From: Pyropia yezoensis
Taxonomy: Eukaryota; Rhodophyta; Bangiophyceae; Bangiales; Bangiaceae
DNA: 64,000 bases
Assembly (NCBI GenBank): GCA_009829735.1
Contig: CM020620.1
Location: 1,240,001-1,304,000 of the forward strand
Direction of reading: 5' to 3'
Shown here one piece after another: positions 19,490-30,299 of this stretch. A model generated the notes under the pieces. The model saw only the letters and a program-made list of their open reading frames with translations. It was not told where the DNA came from and ran no database searches. The translations under genes and the position numbers were made by a program. Every line of letters begins with the position of its first letter. The first letter of the stretch is position 1.

Positions 19490-21456
19490 TCGTTTCCCGC
19501 CGACTTGGCCTCCGAATCTGAGGACGAAGGGGAAGACGACGAGTCCGAGGACGACGTGTCCGCCCCCTTCGCCGAGGGTGTGGCGACCGCCAGCACCGGT
19601 CGAGACCCACCCTCGCGGTGTGAACGTACTTCGTTCGTAGCCGACTTCTTACTTGCATTCCTAACAAGTTGTTGGATGCGTTTACTCAACTTGGGGCAAT
19701 CATATGCCCAGTGTCCATCGGAGTTGCAGTTCCAACACCGATTGTCAGTTCCCGGAGGGGTCTTCCCAACTGGGGAAGACGAGGAGATACCCTAGGAAGC
19801 TCCCACGGCAGCTACCACCCTCTCCTTGCGGATTCGGCGCGCCTCTCTCAACTCTCTGGCCTGGCGCGCCTCCTCCCGTTCCTTGGCCAACTCGGACTGA
19901 CGCTCCTGGCGTTGTTCCTCCCGCAACTTGCGGTAAGCCTCGCCTCTGCGGTAGGCGAACCTAGCCAACTCGGCCAGGGTCGCCCGGGCAGTGTTATGCT
20001 CCCGGGTCTCCATCCGAACTGACCAATGGAGTCCCTCCACAAACCGACTCTCCACCACGGCTTGTGGATGAAGAAGCCCACAAAGATTGTTGAGCTTACG
20101 GACTCGCTCCGCAAAGGACAACTCGTCCTCCGCCTTTTCCTGATGGGCTTGCGTAAATTCCTCGACTTGAGAAGCCAGCGCCGCTTCATCAACCATGGCT
20201 CTCAACAACCAGTTGACGAGCTCCGAATAGGACGTCACCTCACCCGCGCCTCCACTTGAGGAGCTGGGCATGACGGACATAAGTTCTGTCCGCAGGTCTC
20301 CCTTCGTAAACTCCTGTAGCATGTAGAAAGCCATGCCTTCACTTATGGCATTGTCGTCACAGGCTTTTGTGAAACGACGTAGGAACTCAAAGACACGGAG
20401 GGGGGGAGTTTCATCCCACTCCGCTTTGTGCCCAAAAGAGTGAAGTGCATTCTTCTTGGCACGGCCCATGGCTCGGGCCTGGTCAGGACCATACGCCACC
20501 GACATGTTGTGGAGGGCGTAGGTCTCACAGTCAAAGATCCTCTGGTAGACCGGGTTGGCTACCTGGATCTTGGGCGGCACCTCACGTTGAGGGAACAGCC
20601 GCTGTGGCACTGGGGCAAGTTCACCCTCAGTGCCTGTAGTCCGGCGCGGCGCGCTTGGTGTAGCCGCCGGCGTTTCCGAGGGGAACTCCCCCGTGAAGGG
20701 CGTACGCCCCACCGAGAATGGTGCGGCTCCCACGTTGGGAGTCACAGGGGTCCCCCCCTGTTCGGGGCGACCCGGAATAGGCGTCAGGGGAGATTCCCCC
20801 TGCGCCTGCGGACTCGAAAGCCCCAATCCGGTCTGGACATTAAGGCCATCTGGCAAACTCGCCACAATCTGATTCAGAATAGTATTCGTCATCGTGACCA
20901 CCAGGTCCGGCAAAGTCTGCCGCAACATATTGGTCGCCTCCCGACGGACAGTTTCCGCGAGGACTGGATTGACGACTCCAGTTGAGTCTCGGTCCGCCTC
21001 CGGGAGTCCACCTGAGGGGTAACCACGTTCCTCAGGGGTCTCAACCGGGGGCATGAGCGCGAGCCCATCGCCGACCAACGGAGGTCCGCCGTCCTCCGAA
21101 AGCCTAGTTGGCGACGGCTCCAAGCCAAAGTTGGCTCCAACCCGAGTGGAACCCGCGGGGACAGTCCCCACCCCTTGGGACGTTCCCGTTGAGTATACCA
21201 CACGGTGGCCAGACTTCGGCCCACCCACATCAGAAGTGTCACCCGAGTGAACTCCCGACTGAGTCGAGGTGGCCTGTTGCCCGCCCACACTTCCAGTCCT
21301 GCTGGCTTGAGGGACCTCTAGTCCCTCTGCGACCTCAGGTAAACCCACCTGTGTCTCACCAGTATTCAAAGGCACTGAGGTACGAGCGTCACCCGTGTAC
21401 TCCCCGGACGACGGGGGGTCCGAACTAGCCATGTTGGCTGACGATCCGTATGACAA
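19486..21456 (-). pseudogene. element A gag with internal TAG
   Basis: The capsid frame (19792-21456, 554 codons) has a long Pro/Ser/Gly-rich N-terminal half, a helical capsid region (about 320-510) and an Arg/Glu-rich helix at the end. A TAG at 19792-19794 (context TCC TAG GGT) is followed in the same frame by about 100 codons containing a perfect CCHC knuckle, CWNCNSDGHWAYDC, then a Ser/Asp-rich tail ending at 19486. Capsid and nucleocapsid would be joined if the TAG is read through; otherwise this is a nonsense mutation. Element B has a stop at the same place. Confidence 0.75.
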
Positions 21457-21530
21457 GGTCCAAGTCCACCGTTCCTCTGAGACAGAGGGCCCCCTACACC
21501 CGGGTGCACCCGGAGGTAAAGTTTACCTCT

Positions 21531-21549
21531 GTCCCCTGCTGCTCCACCA
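21531..21549 (-). promoter_or_regulatory. primer-binding site of element A
   Basis: On the minus strand TGGTGGAGCAGCAGGGGAC starts 2 bases after the LTR. The TGG start fits pairing with the CCA end of a tRNA. Nearly the same site is used by element B. The tRNA is not identified. Confidence 0.7.
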
Positions 21550-21551
21550 AG

Positions 21552-22020
21552 TGTGGCAAAAACCACTTGCACACACGGCACCCAAGTTGGGGCGGTGTAC
21601 AAGGGCTGCCTCCCGTGTCGGGGGAACCGGAAGAAGTGCAAGTCGCACACACTCTGTCCCTGTTGTGGGGCAAACCCCCCACTGACACACAAGAGGATGG
21701 GGTGTGGTCCAACAGTTTCTTGGTCGGGACGGGGACGCGGGGCCAAGCCCCGCTGTCCCTCCCCTTATCCTCCCAGGGTCCACTCAGAATCTCGCCACTC
21801 AGAATCTCCCACCCCAGCACCTGCCCACCGGGCCACACGGACATTCAAGACGATAAATGCAGAAAACCCTCAAATCCACGTTGGATTTACTACAAAGCTA
21901 ACTATCCCAAACTTAGGGAATATGGACCCAAATGCAGGGGGAGGAACGGATCAGGCTAGTGGCCTGCCGCCCCTTGCATGGCACGTGTTGCCCCCCTACC
22001 TGAGGGTCAATACTGCCACA
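21552..22020 (-). repeat. LTR of element A (5' in element direction)
   Basis: 469 bp, TGTGGCA...TGCCACA. Would hold the promoter of the element; no TATA box assigned. Confidence 0.9.
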
Positions 22021-22230
22021 ACTCCCAGCGACGTTCTTCGCCCGTTTCTGCCTACAGGACATCCTCACCATCGTGAACTGTTACGATCTACTGCACTTGA
22101 TCCCGTCCACACCGGCTATCTGCTGGTGGTGTGTCGTCATCGTGGCGTGCATCACTGGCCCCGCCTCTATCGACCGCCCATCATTATGATGCAGGCGGTG
22201 GGCACAGTCGCTTGCCCCTGACACTGGCAG

Positions 22231-23289
22231 TTGCTCTCCCGCTTCACTCTCGGGCGGACTGCCATGTTTGAGGCACGCCCTGCCGCACCCCCCGTCGCAT
22301 CTACAGGCGACGGCAATGCCGGCCACGACGACAGTGGAGGTGGAGAATTTGTACCAGGTCAGTGGCAGCTCTTTAAAGAACGTGACGCAAGTGGGACTTT
22401 TGTCAGTGACATTCGATGTCGGCGAAAGCCACAAGCATTCACAATTCCCATCATCATTTTACATGTTGAACCGGCTGAAGGCATTGACACAGAACCACCG
22501 GGCTCTTCCTCCTCCACACCTCCCGACACGCGCACATGGCTGATACGGGGCCCCGTGCGCGGCTATCCGGATGATGCTTGGCGGCTCTCCACGCTTGCCA
22601 CGGTCACGGCCGCGTCTCCCATGCCCCCGCACGAGGTGTACGTGCGCTCCATGACGTGGTTGGCTCCTGGCACCAACGTTGACGTCGATGACGCACACGC
22701 TTCCAGAAGAGCGGTGTTCTTGGCGCGCTGGCCATCTGAAAATTACTGGGATGAGACGACGGCGACGAGCTCGTTTGCCACTGTGAGGCAGCACGACTCT
22801 CTGTCTGAAGAAGACGTTGAGGAAGTGCTGCGACCGGCGTCTGCCAATGTGCGAACGTCTTGCAAGCGCATCTCCGAAGGCTTTGTGGTGCTGGAGCATC
22901 GCCGCAATGCCATCAACGACCCGGTGAACCGGAAGGGCGTTGCAACACTCCTCCGCCAGCGCTCAATTCGTGCACTCAGAGCCTTCCGCAACCGCGGTGC
23001 TGCCAAAATGAGAGCAAGGTGGAACCAACTGATCCGCACGATGGGCGCGGGAGCGGTAGCCGGCATTCGTCGCATTCTGGAGTTGGATCCCTCGCAACCC
23101 TCAAGGGGCACGGGCAAGGGGTCCACGCGCATCCGCTTATCAATGGGGAAGACCCAGATACATTTTCTGACGTCTCGCGAGGAACTTCGCGAGATCCGCA
23201 GTACCAAGTTTGACCGGGCCAGCCGTGTCCAGCACTTCTTCTGCAAAAGACCGCTGCTGCCGCTGCCGCCGCCGTCCGTCGCTGGCTAG
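22231..23289 (+). CDS. hypothetical protein
   Basis: 352 codons, or 341 from the internal ATG at 22264. Family not recognised. The protein has a mixed, globular-looking composition unlike the Arg/Pro shadows nearby. A basic helical segment (about residues 215-270, LRQRSIRALRAFRNRGAAKMRARW) is followed by GKTQIHFLTSREELREIR. No signal peptide or membrane segment. It lies between elements A and B and stops 27 bp before the element B LTR, so its normal 3' end may be displaced. It could also be part of an older element. Confidence 0.45.
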   Translation: MLSRFTLGRTAMFEARPAAPPVASTGDGNAGHDDSGGGEFVPGQWQLFKERDASGTFVSDIRCRRKPQAFTIPIIILHVEPAEGIDTEPPGSSSSTPPDTRTWLIRGPVRGYPDDAWRLSTLATVTAASPMPPHEVYVRSMTWLAPGTNVDVDDAHASRRAVFLARWPSENYWDETTATSSFATVRQHDSLSEEDVEEVLRPASANVRTSCKRISEGFVVLEHRRNAINDPVNRKGVATLLRQRSIRALRAFRNRGAAKMRARWNQLIRTMGAGAVAGIRRILELDPSQPSRGTGKGSTRIRLSMGKTQIHFLTSREELREIRSTKFDRASRVQHFFCKRPLLPLPPPSVAG

Positions 23290-23311
23290 AACGACGCCCC
23301 GCGCCCCATGG

Positions 23312-23316
23312 GGCAG
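23312..23316. repeat. target-site duplication GGCAG (left)
   Basis: The 5 bases directly before the first element B LTR. The identical 5 bases follow the last element B LTR at 48832-48836. The inner LTR at 33673-34033 is followed by GACTG, which does not match. Confidence 0.65.
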
Positions 23317-23679
23317 TGTAGCAATATGGTTGGCCGTATTGCAACCCTAATACTAGGGGGGCTACTTCTAACCCTTAACTTCCAATTTGATAGTTCGTAC
23401 TGGTCACGGTATCTATAAGTTACGTATGACCAGAGGGACTTGCATCTTGGGGTGGAGGGTAGTTAGTAGTGTCTCCGAGGGTTTATAACGTGGGGGCCGG
23501 CGGCGAATCCACCGCCGGCCAAGGTAGAACAACAAACCCCTCCCATTTGGGCTCCCATCTTGGTCCCGTGGCTTGCGCTCCAAGGACAGCAACCTTGGCC
23601 TCCCAGTGACGTTGGTGCCGATCCCCCTTGGTGAGTGTTCCCTGAGAGTGGACGTGCGACGGATCCCTATTGTGCTACA
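23317..23679 (+). repeat. 5' LTR of element B copy 1
   Basis: 363 bp, TGTAGCA...TGCTACA. A TTTATAAC stretch at about 23483-23490 could be a TATA-like element. It differs from the LTR at 48469-48831 by about 4 substitutions. Confidence 0.92.
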
Positions 23680-23680
23680 T

Positions 23681-23699
23681 TGGTGAAGCAGCAGGGGAC
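23681..23699 (+). promoter_or_regulatory. primer-binding site of element B copy 1
   Basis: TGGTGAAGCAGCAGGGGAC, one base after the LTR; 18 of 19 bases match the element A site. Confidence 0.75.
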
Positions 23700-23898
23700 G
23701 GGTTTCCGTCACCCTTGGGGTGACGCCGTCTTCGGCCCTGGCACACGGATAGGGATCCGGTCCTTTTCTTGTACTCGTGGTGTTGCGACCTGATCGATTG
23801 TGTTGAGTTTTTACCTGTGACGGTGATCTACTGTTACTCTCCCCAATCTACCCCCTCGCTCTCTTATTCGTGGTGATTGTTACGTCGGTCGACTGACT

Positions 23899-25494
23899 GT
23901 GACGATGTCTACCCAAGAGACGGGGAACGTTCAAGATGACGGATCGGCGTCGACGCCGACCCCGGAGGTGACTACGGGAACTGGGATCGGGAACCCGATC
24001 GACAACATTGAGACGCCAATGCTTTCCGGTGCCGGATCGACGTTTGGCACGGCTCGGACGGCAGGAGGCGGTTGTCCGCCTCAACTGTCATCGACCGACC
24101 TCACTCCGCCGCCTCCTTCACCAGGGGATTCCCTGATGGCATCATTGGCCCGCATCGAGGCCCGGTTTTCCGGGCTCGACGCCCGTCAAGATCGGACGGA
24201 GGACGCAATGGCAGTGTTGATGTCAACACGCCACACGACGGGACCCCGACGTGTTCCTCCCACACCGGTACGGTTCGAACCGGCCGGACTACTTTCGGAG
24301 TCCACCAGGGTCAACCCCGGTGTTGCTACTCCTGGACAACCCCCGGACACAACGGGGTATGGATCCGACTCGTCGGCTGAGTTGGAACGTAGCCACAGGG
24401 AGCGATACGCTCGGAGCACCCGAAGCGGACTTCACGGACACGACCCGGCGGATACTTACGCCGGTGGAGAGTCGGTTATTGGGGGAGGGGGTACCATCTC
24501 ACAGTACCCCCACGACGAAGGAGGCCAGGCAACTCGGGTTCCCGAGGTGCCGACGCCTGAAGTACCATCTTCAGTGGTGGAAGCTATGACCGCGCAGGTA
24601 ACTGCGAGCCTACTGAAGCGGATGGATTCCGATGAGTTTGCTCATCAACTGGCTAAGCGACTGGATATCCAGGACGCCGACACGGAGATCGTCAACGAGG
24701 TCTTCCGGTCGGTACTGACTCCCGAACGTTATCGTTTGGAGGACCGCTCTACCATCGTATCGGAATCGATGCCTAATACGTCGCATCGGGCGATCCGCTC
24801 TATGCAGTCCCTTATGAAGGGAGTCCCTATGTTCGGGCGGCCGAACGGACGCCCGTTGGCAGTCATCGGCTTCTTGACTAGCTTCAAGGCAGCCGCAGAC
24901 AAGGCGCTTGTCAACGAGGGGCTGGCCCTGGAGATCCTCCCGTTCTTTGTTGATGAACGGGTGCGAGGCATTCTTCGCCAGGCATCCCCGATGCCGGGAA
25001 TGAGGGTCGCGGCCACCCCCATGGATTACCGTGGGATCCTCAAGGAGCTGCTGAGCAGTTACCTCAGTGAGGACAAGTGCGAGGACCACTACCGGGCCCT
25101 GCGCACTGCCACCGCCCAGAGCTGGGAGGATGAGGGGATGTTTGGACGCCGGATCCAAGAGCTCGACTACGAGCTGGGACAGCTCCTCGGAGAAGGGGAG
25201 CTACGGGCCATCCTGTTCGCAGGAGTACCCAACTACGTGCGGACATCCGCTCGGGGAGCCTATACGGCACGGACCAACTTCAGTCGACTGATGCATATGT
25301 GCAAGTCCCTAGGGGACGCCTACCGGGTTCTACACCCGGAGTGTGCCTTGGCCCCGAAGCCCAAGGGTGAGGGAGGCAAGCCCAGTCTTACCCCGGTACC
25401 GAGGCCAGAGAAGGTGGAACGTAAGGCCGCACCAGTACTGGTGGCGACCGATCATCCCCCTATTGGTGAGGATGAACCTCTAGTTGACAAATAG
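23899..25494 (+). CDS. element B Gag, capsid part
   Basis: 531 codons from ATG 23899 (weak context), about 200 bases after the primer-binding site. The first 230 residues are Pro/Ser/Thr-rich. A helical capsid-like region follows (about 260-490), with RPLAVIGFLTSFKAAADKAL, a long LKELLSSYLSED block and LGQLLGEGELRAILFAGVP. No zinc knuckle; that is in the next ORF. Ends with TAG in context AAA TAG GGC. The frame then stays open for 57 more codons to a TGA at 25669-25671. Confidence 0.75.
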   Translation: MTMSTQETGNVQDDGSASTPTPEVTTGTGIGNPIDNIETPMLSGAGSTFGTARTAGGGCPPQLSSTDLTPPPPSPGDSLMASLARIEARFSGLDARQDRTEDAMAVLMSTRHTTGPRRVPPTPVRFEPAGLLSESTRVNPGVATPGQPPDTTGYGSDSSAELERSHRERYARSTRSGLHGHDPADTYAGGESVIGGGGTISQYPHDEGGQATRVPEVPTPEVPSSVVEAMTAQVTASLLKRMDSDEFAHQLAKRLDIQDADTEIVNEVFRSVLTPERYRLEDRSTIVSESMPNTSHRAIRSMQSLMKGVPMFGRPNGRPLAVIGFLTSFKAAADKALVNEGLALEILPFFVDERVRGILRQASPMPGMRVAATPMDYRGILKELLSSYLSEDKCEDHYRALRTATAQSWEDEGMFGRRIQELDYELGQLLGEGELRAILFAGVPNYVRTSARGAYTARTNFSRLMHMCKSLGDAYRVLHPECALAPKPKGEGGKPSLTPVPRPEKVERKAAPVLVATDHPPIGEDEPLVDK

Positions 25495-25667
25495 GGCCAC
25501 CTGTTGCTACCGGCGACGCCGGTGATTGATGAGCACGGTACTGTAGCGTACATCGCCCCGGCTGAGACCCAGTTCCAGGTCAGCGAGGGCACGGGACGTC
25601 GCGTCCCGTACGTACGGACTACGGGGTACTCCCCGTTGACGGGTAACCCCCACCAGCCCCTGCCTAC

Positions 25668-26087
25668 ATGAGCAGTACGTACGGAGGCACCTCCGCAGAT
25701 TGCGGGCCGACCCAACCGGTTGGGGGAGTCCATGTTCCGGTTGACCCAAGGACCCAAGGCCTACCGGGAGCAGGCACTCGGGCGCCCGAGGGAGGCAACC
25801 GCAGCTACGGGGCTACCCCGATGCGAACTCAAGGAGGGACCGGCACGTCCGGATGTATGTTGTGTGGGGATCCACAGCACTGGGTGTCTTCCTGCCCACT
25901 CATCCCCGAGGAGTCTCGGCGGGCAGCGGCGCAACGCAAGGCATCCACCGGGGGGTATCCCGCCAGAGCACCCGGACCCGCACCGGGTAGGCAGCCAGCT
26001 CCAGGTGGCGTACTGGCCGTCGAGGAGGCACCTCCGCAGCCGGATGTCCCGGCGGACAGCACCCTACCAAGGGCGGGAAACGAGTAA
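25668..26087 (+). CDS. element B nucleocapsid zinc-knuckle ORF
   Basis: 139 codons with one CCHC knuckle, CMLCGDPQHWVSSC, in a Pro/Gly/Arg-rich chain. Its ATG overlaps the TGA ending the post-TAG capsid frame (ATGA at 25668-25671). It ends TAA 8 bases before the pol ATG. The knuckle binds nucleic acid in this family. Making it as a separate ORF is odd; usually it is the C-terminus of Gag. Confidence 0.65.
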   Translation: MSSTYGGTSADCGPTQPVGGVHVPVDPRTQGLPGAGTRAPEGGNRSYGATPMRTQGGTGTSGCMLCGDPQHWVSSCPLIPEESRRAAAQRKASTGGYPARAPGPAPGRQPAPGGVLAVEEAPPQPDVPADSTLPRAGNE

Positions 26088-26095
26088 GAGGAAGG

Positions 26096-29000
26096 ATGAC
26101 CGGGGGGCGCTGGGGTAACCCAAGCAAGCCACCCCGGAGTACCGCGGGGAAAGCCCCACGGAGAGCGCGGTTGAGCCGACGCCGCATCAACCCCCGGGTA
26201 CACCTTCCGGCCCCGACGACACGGCGTCAGGGGATTGATGACCAACCACCAAGGTTGGGTGGAGAGGACGGGAAGCCCCGTCACATGGAACCAGACAAGG
26301 GCCCTGTTCAGGATGCCCGAGCTACACCGGATATCGGTGTAGGCCACGTGCTGTTTACCTTGGAGAACTTCAAGGTATCAGCCACACTGGGGGTTGACCC
26401 CCAGTCGACACGATCGTACTACCCTGTACTGGATACAGGGGCTGGACCCAACCTTATTCGAAAGGATACCCTCCCGGACAGGTGGCTTTCGCGAGTCAGA
26501 GTGACTCGGGGACCCACCATCAAGGACGCGAATGGTCGCCTCATTCGTACGACCGCAGCGATGTCGCTGCGGGTTACCATCGGGGAACTCACCACGGAAG
26601 TCGACTTCCTGGTGTGTGAGACCCTATCGGTGCCCTGCATACTGGGGTGCACCTTCATCAACGTTCACGTTGATGCAATCCGGCCAGGCCGGAGGACCGT
26701 CGAGCTTCAAGAAGCCGACGGGACGAAGCGAGGACACACGGCTATCGTCAGGGACCTGACGCTACAAGGGAGCCACGTTAACGTGGCTGAGGTGTACGCA
26801 AGTGTCGAGCCGAAGACACTTCGGTTGGCCAAGCGAACTCGCTTTGAGCCGTTGTCGGAGACAGTCCTCCCGGTTAACTGTGACCTCGCAGGCATCTGCA
26901 GAGTCAAGTCCAACTTGCGGACGTACAAGCGCCATGGGTTGACCATGGCCAACGGTCTCATAGACCTCCCATCAGGAGGGTCGTCCCTCCTAGTGATGGC
27001 GAACTATCGCCGTAAGGCAGTCACCCTCCCGAAGGGAGCTATCCTCGGGATTGCCGAGCTCTACGAAGGAGATATCCTTACCCCTGACAAGGAAGGTCAA
27101 GTGGACCCACTTGAGGTGCTGGCGGTCGCCGAGACCACCGAGCGACAGCAACCCGATGAGGGGAAGCCTAGTCGACCATCATTACCGGCGGATATTCCGC
27201 CGAAGGACCAAGAAGCATTGAAGGCACTGGCCGAGGCTGACCTCGACCACCTTCCCCCTTCCGTAGCCGAAGGGGTACGACGGATGTTAAGAAAGCATGA
27301 CGTCATGTGGACAGGCGGAGCCCTGGGTACCATTGGGGCATCCCAACATCGTATTGACCTGGTACCAGGCGCACGCCCCGCCCGGTCACAAACGCACCGA
27401 GCGGGACCTATGCAACGAGAGATCGTTGATGGAAAAGTGAAGAGGATGAGTGAAGCGAAGGTGATACGACCTTCGATGTCGGAGTGGGGTGCCCCAGTCG
27501 TTATCGTACCGAAGAAGGATCAAACCCCTCGGTTTTGCATCGATTATCGACGCCTCAACTTGGTTACCAAGAAGGACTCCTACCCTTTACCAAGGATGGA
27601 TGAATGCATCGACTTCCTGGTGGAAGCTACGGTGTTTACCACCATCGACTGCAATGCCGGATACTGGCAGATCCCGGTGGCGGACGAGGATATCCCCAAG
27701 ACGGCATTCGTCTGTCACAGTGGGGTGTACGAGTTCCACTGGATGCCCTTCGGATTGTCCAACGCCCCCGCTACATTCCAGCGGGCTATCGACATCATAC
27801 TGTCGGGGGTGAAGTGGCGTAACTGCCTAGTGTACCTCGATGACGTCATCGTCTTCTCGCGTAACATGGATGACCATGTTCAACATGTTGACGAGGTACT
27901 CACCCTCTTGCGGAACGCCGGGGTAACCCTGCGTCTGAAGAAGTGCGCCTTCTTCCAACAGACGGTCGAGTATCTGGGCCACCAGATAACCCCTGGTAAA
28001 CTAGGGGTACTCGAAGCCAATACCCGGGCACTCCGGGATGCCCGGTTCCCTAACACCCAGACGCAGCTCAAGAGCTTCCTGGGAATGTGCAATGTATACC
28101 GACGGTTCGTCAAGGACTTCGCTCGGATAGCTAAACCGTTAACGGTTCTTACGAGCAGTACCCTGCCCAACGTACTCCAACCCCCTTCGCCTAGCGAAGA
28201 GGAGGCATTCGAGTCGCTGAAGCGAGCCCTACTATCCCCACCCGTCCTTGCGATACCGCACCGACGGGGTACCTTCGTCATCGATGTCGATGCGTGCGAC
28301 ACCCAAGTGGGATGCACCCTGCTACAGGGGGAGACGTTGATCGGTACCGATAACGTTATCCCGGACCTACGTCCGGTAGGATACTTCAGCCGGACACTCA
28401 ACCCGGCTGAGCGTAACTATAGTGCCACCGAGCGTGAATGCCTCTGAGTTATATGGGCAGTGCAACTGCTCCATCCATACCTGGAGGGCTCCAGGTTCAT
28501 CGTGAGGTCCGACCACGAACCCCTACGATGGCTCCTCAACCTTGGTGACAAGGATTCCGATAGCCATGGGAGGCTAGCCCGATGAAGGCTAAAAATGGCC
28601 GAGCACGACTACCGTACCGTGTATAAGGCTGGGTCAACCCACCATCTCGGAGACGCATTGTCTCGACTCGACACCCCGAGCGGGGATACCCGCCCGGTGG
28701 ACGAGGACATCCCGGTGGTACCGGTGTGCATGGTGGGTAACGCTACCCAAGGTATGGTTGACCATACCATGGCACACCGAGCATGCCCACTAACCCTCGC
28801 GGACTTCCGCGAGGCACAAGCCAATGACGACGACTGTAGACGTCATCGCGCTAACCTCCTGGCCGGTACGGCCGGCATCTTCTCCGAGAACGAAGACGGA
28901 CTCATATACCGGCGGGCACCCGCCGATGGACGACATCAAGTCGTGGTTCCCGTGTCCTTACGGCAAGCCGTCATGGAACGAGAACACGAGAACCCCACAG

Positions 29001-30262
29001 CCGGACACCCGGGGGGTTCACGTATGTTCGCAGCAATGCGAAGGTTCTTCTACTGGCCAGCAATGGCCGTCGACGTGGTCGACCACGTAGGGGGATGCCA
29101 CCCCTGTGCGCGTAACCGCATGAGTCTACATAGGCAGGCGTCTGCCATGAAGCTATTCCCACCCGATGGGCCCAACGAGCAAGTCGCTATCGACATACTC
29201 GGGCCACTTCCGGTAACGGAAGAAGGGAACAGGTACATCCTGCTCATGTCTGACCGCTTCACTAAGCTGTCACGAGCGGCAGCCATCCCGAATGATACGG
29301 CATACACCATCATGAACGCAGTGGTTGACCACTGGATCAGTGCATTCGGAGTCATGAAGCAACTCCTCTCCGACAACGGAGCAAACCTTACGTCAGCATT
29401 CTGCACTAAGGTCCTGGGCATGTTCGGTATCGAACCACGTCGGGCATCCGACTACCACTCGCAAACCAACGGGCAGGTGGAGCGGTTCAACCGCACCATC
29501 GTCAAGATGCTACAGTGCTACGTGGCAGAGCACACGAACACTTGGGACAGGCTTCTGTCCGTACTCACCCTGGCATACAATGCCAGGCCGCATCGGAGCA
29601 CGAACATCGCTCCGCTGGAGTGGGTCATGCCACTAGGCGTCGGTAACCTGACGCTGCCACCAGGCAGGTGCACTCGGTATGATACACCGAAAGGCCGACC
29701 GGCCGAACGTATCCACCTAGCTTGGTTGGCCAAGCTATCGTGGATGATCCCTAAGCTCAAGGGTGCCCTTGACAGAACACAACTTCGATATAAGAAGAAC
29801 TTCGACGCCCGGTTACGGGTGCGCAACGCAACCCTGATGACAGGTGACTGGGTCTACATCAGACGCCAGAAGTCGTGGGGGAACAAGCTCATGCAACCGG
29901 TCAAGGGACCGTACCAGATTCTCCACAGAGATGACCACTCTGTTATCTTACACTCCGATACGGAGATCCAACTCATTAGTGTGAATGATGTCACACCTGC
30001 TCCGAAGCCGGAACAGCCTCAGCCGGTACCGGCTGGGTTGCTACATGAAGCTCTTACAACCCACCGGTCAGATGACCCGGTGGGACCGGATGGGATTCCA
30101 TACCAAGTAGAGAGCGTGGTCGGACACAGCGACCCGAACCTACCAGGACCCTGGTACGTGAAGGTTATGTGGGTCGGATACGACTCACCCACCTGGGAAC
30201 AGGCGGCGAATATACCCCGCCAACTCCTCATGTCTTACATGAGGCGACGACGCCTACTGTAA
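26096..30262 (+). pseudogene. element B pol (protease-RT-RNase H-integrase-chromodomain) with two TGA codons
   Basis: 1389 codons in one frame. Protease LDTGAG with Asp113. RT: FCIDYRRLN, MPFGLSNAPATFQR, LVYLDD (Tyr580-Asp583). RNase H: VIDVDACDTQVG, ATERECL, VRSDHEPLRWL, HLGDALSRL. Integrase: HHCC finger (EHENPTAGH...CHPC), AIDILGPLP, LLSDNGANL, and E in NGQVERFN. C-terminal chromodomain at about 1330-1385 (YQVESVVGH, VKVMWVGYDSPTWE), which in chromoviruses guides insertion to chromatin. TGA codons at 28445-28447 (codon 784) and 28583-28585 (codon 830) fall inside RNase H. The second stands where relatives usually have Trp (LAR-stop-RLK). Both are also in copy 2. Either this family is dead, or the stops are read through. 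Confidence 0.88.
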
Positions 30263-30299
30263 CAACCCAACCGACACCGACTTCGGCTGTTGGGGGGTG

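Larger units (their letters stand above)
15415..22020 (-). mobile_element. Ty3/gypsy LTR retrotransposon A, decayed
   Basis: 6.6-kb element on the minus strand bounded by 469-bp LTRs that begin TGTGGCA and end TGCCACA. Order in its own direction: LTR, primer-binding site, gag (capsid, zinc knuckle), protease, reverse transcriptase, RNase H, integrase, LTR. The flanks ACACC (15410-15414) and ACTCC (22021-22025) are a candidate 5-bp target duplication with one change. The LTRs differ at about 9 of 469 positions, suggesting a fairly recent insertion, although the coding part has several stops. The integrase C-terminus abuts the 3' LTR with no clear polypurine tract. Confidence 0.9.
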
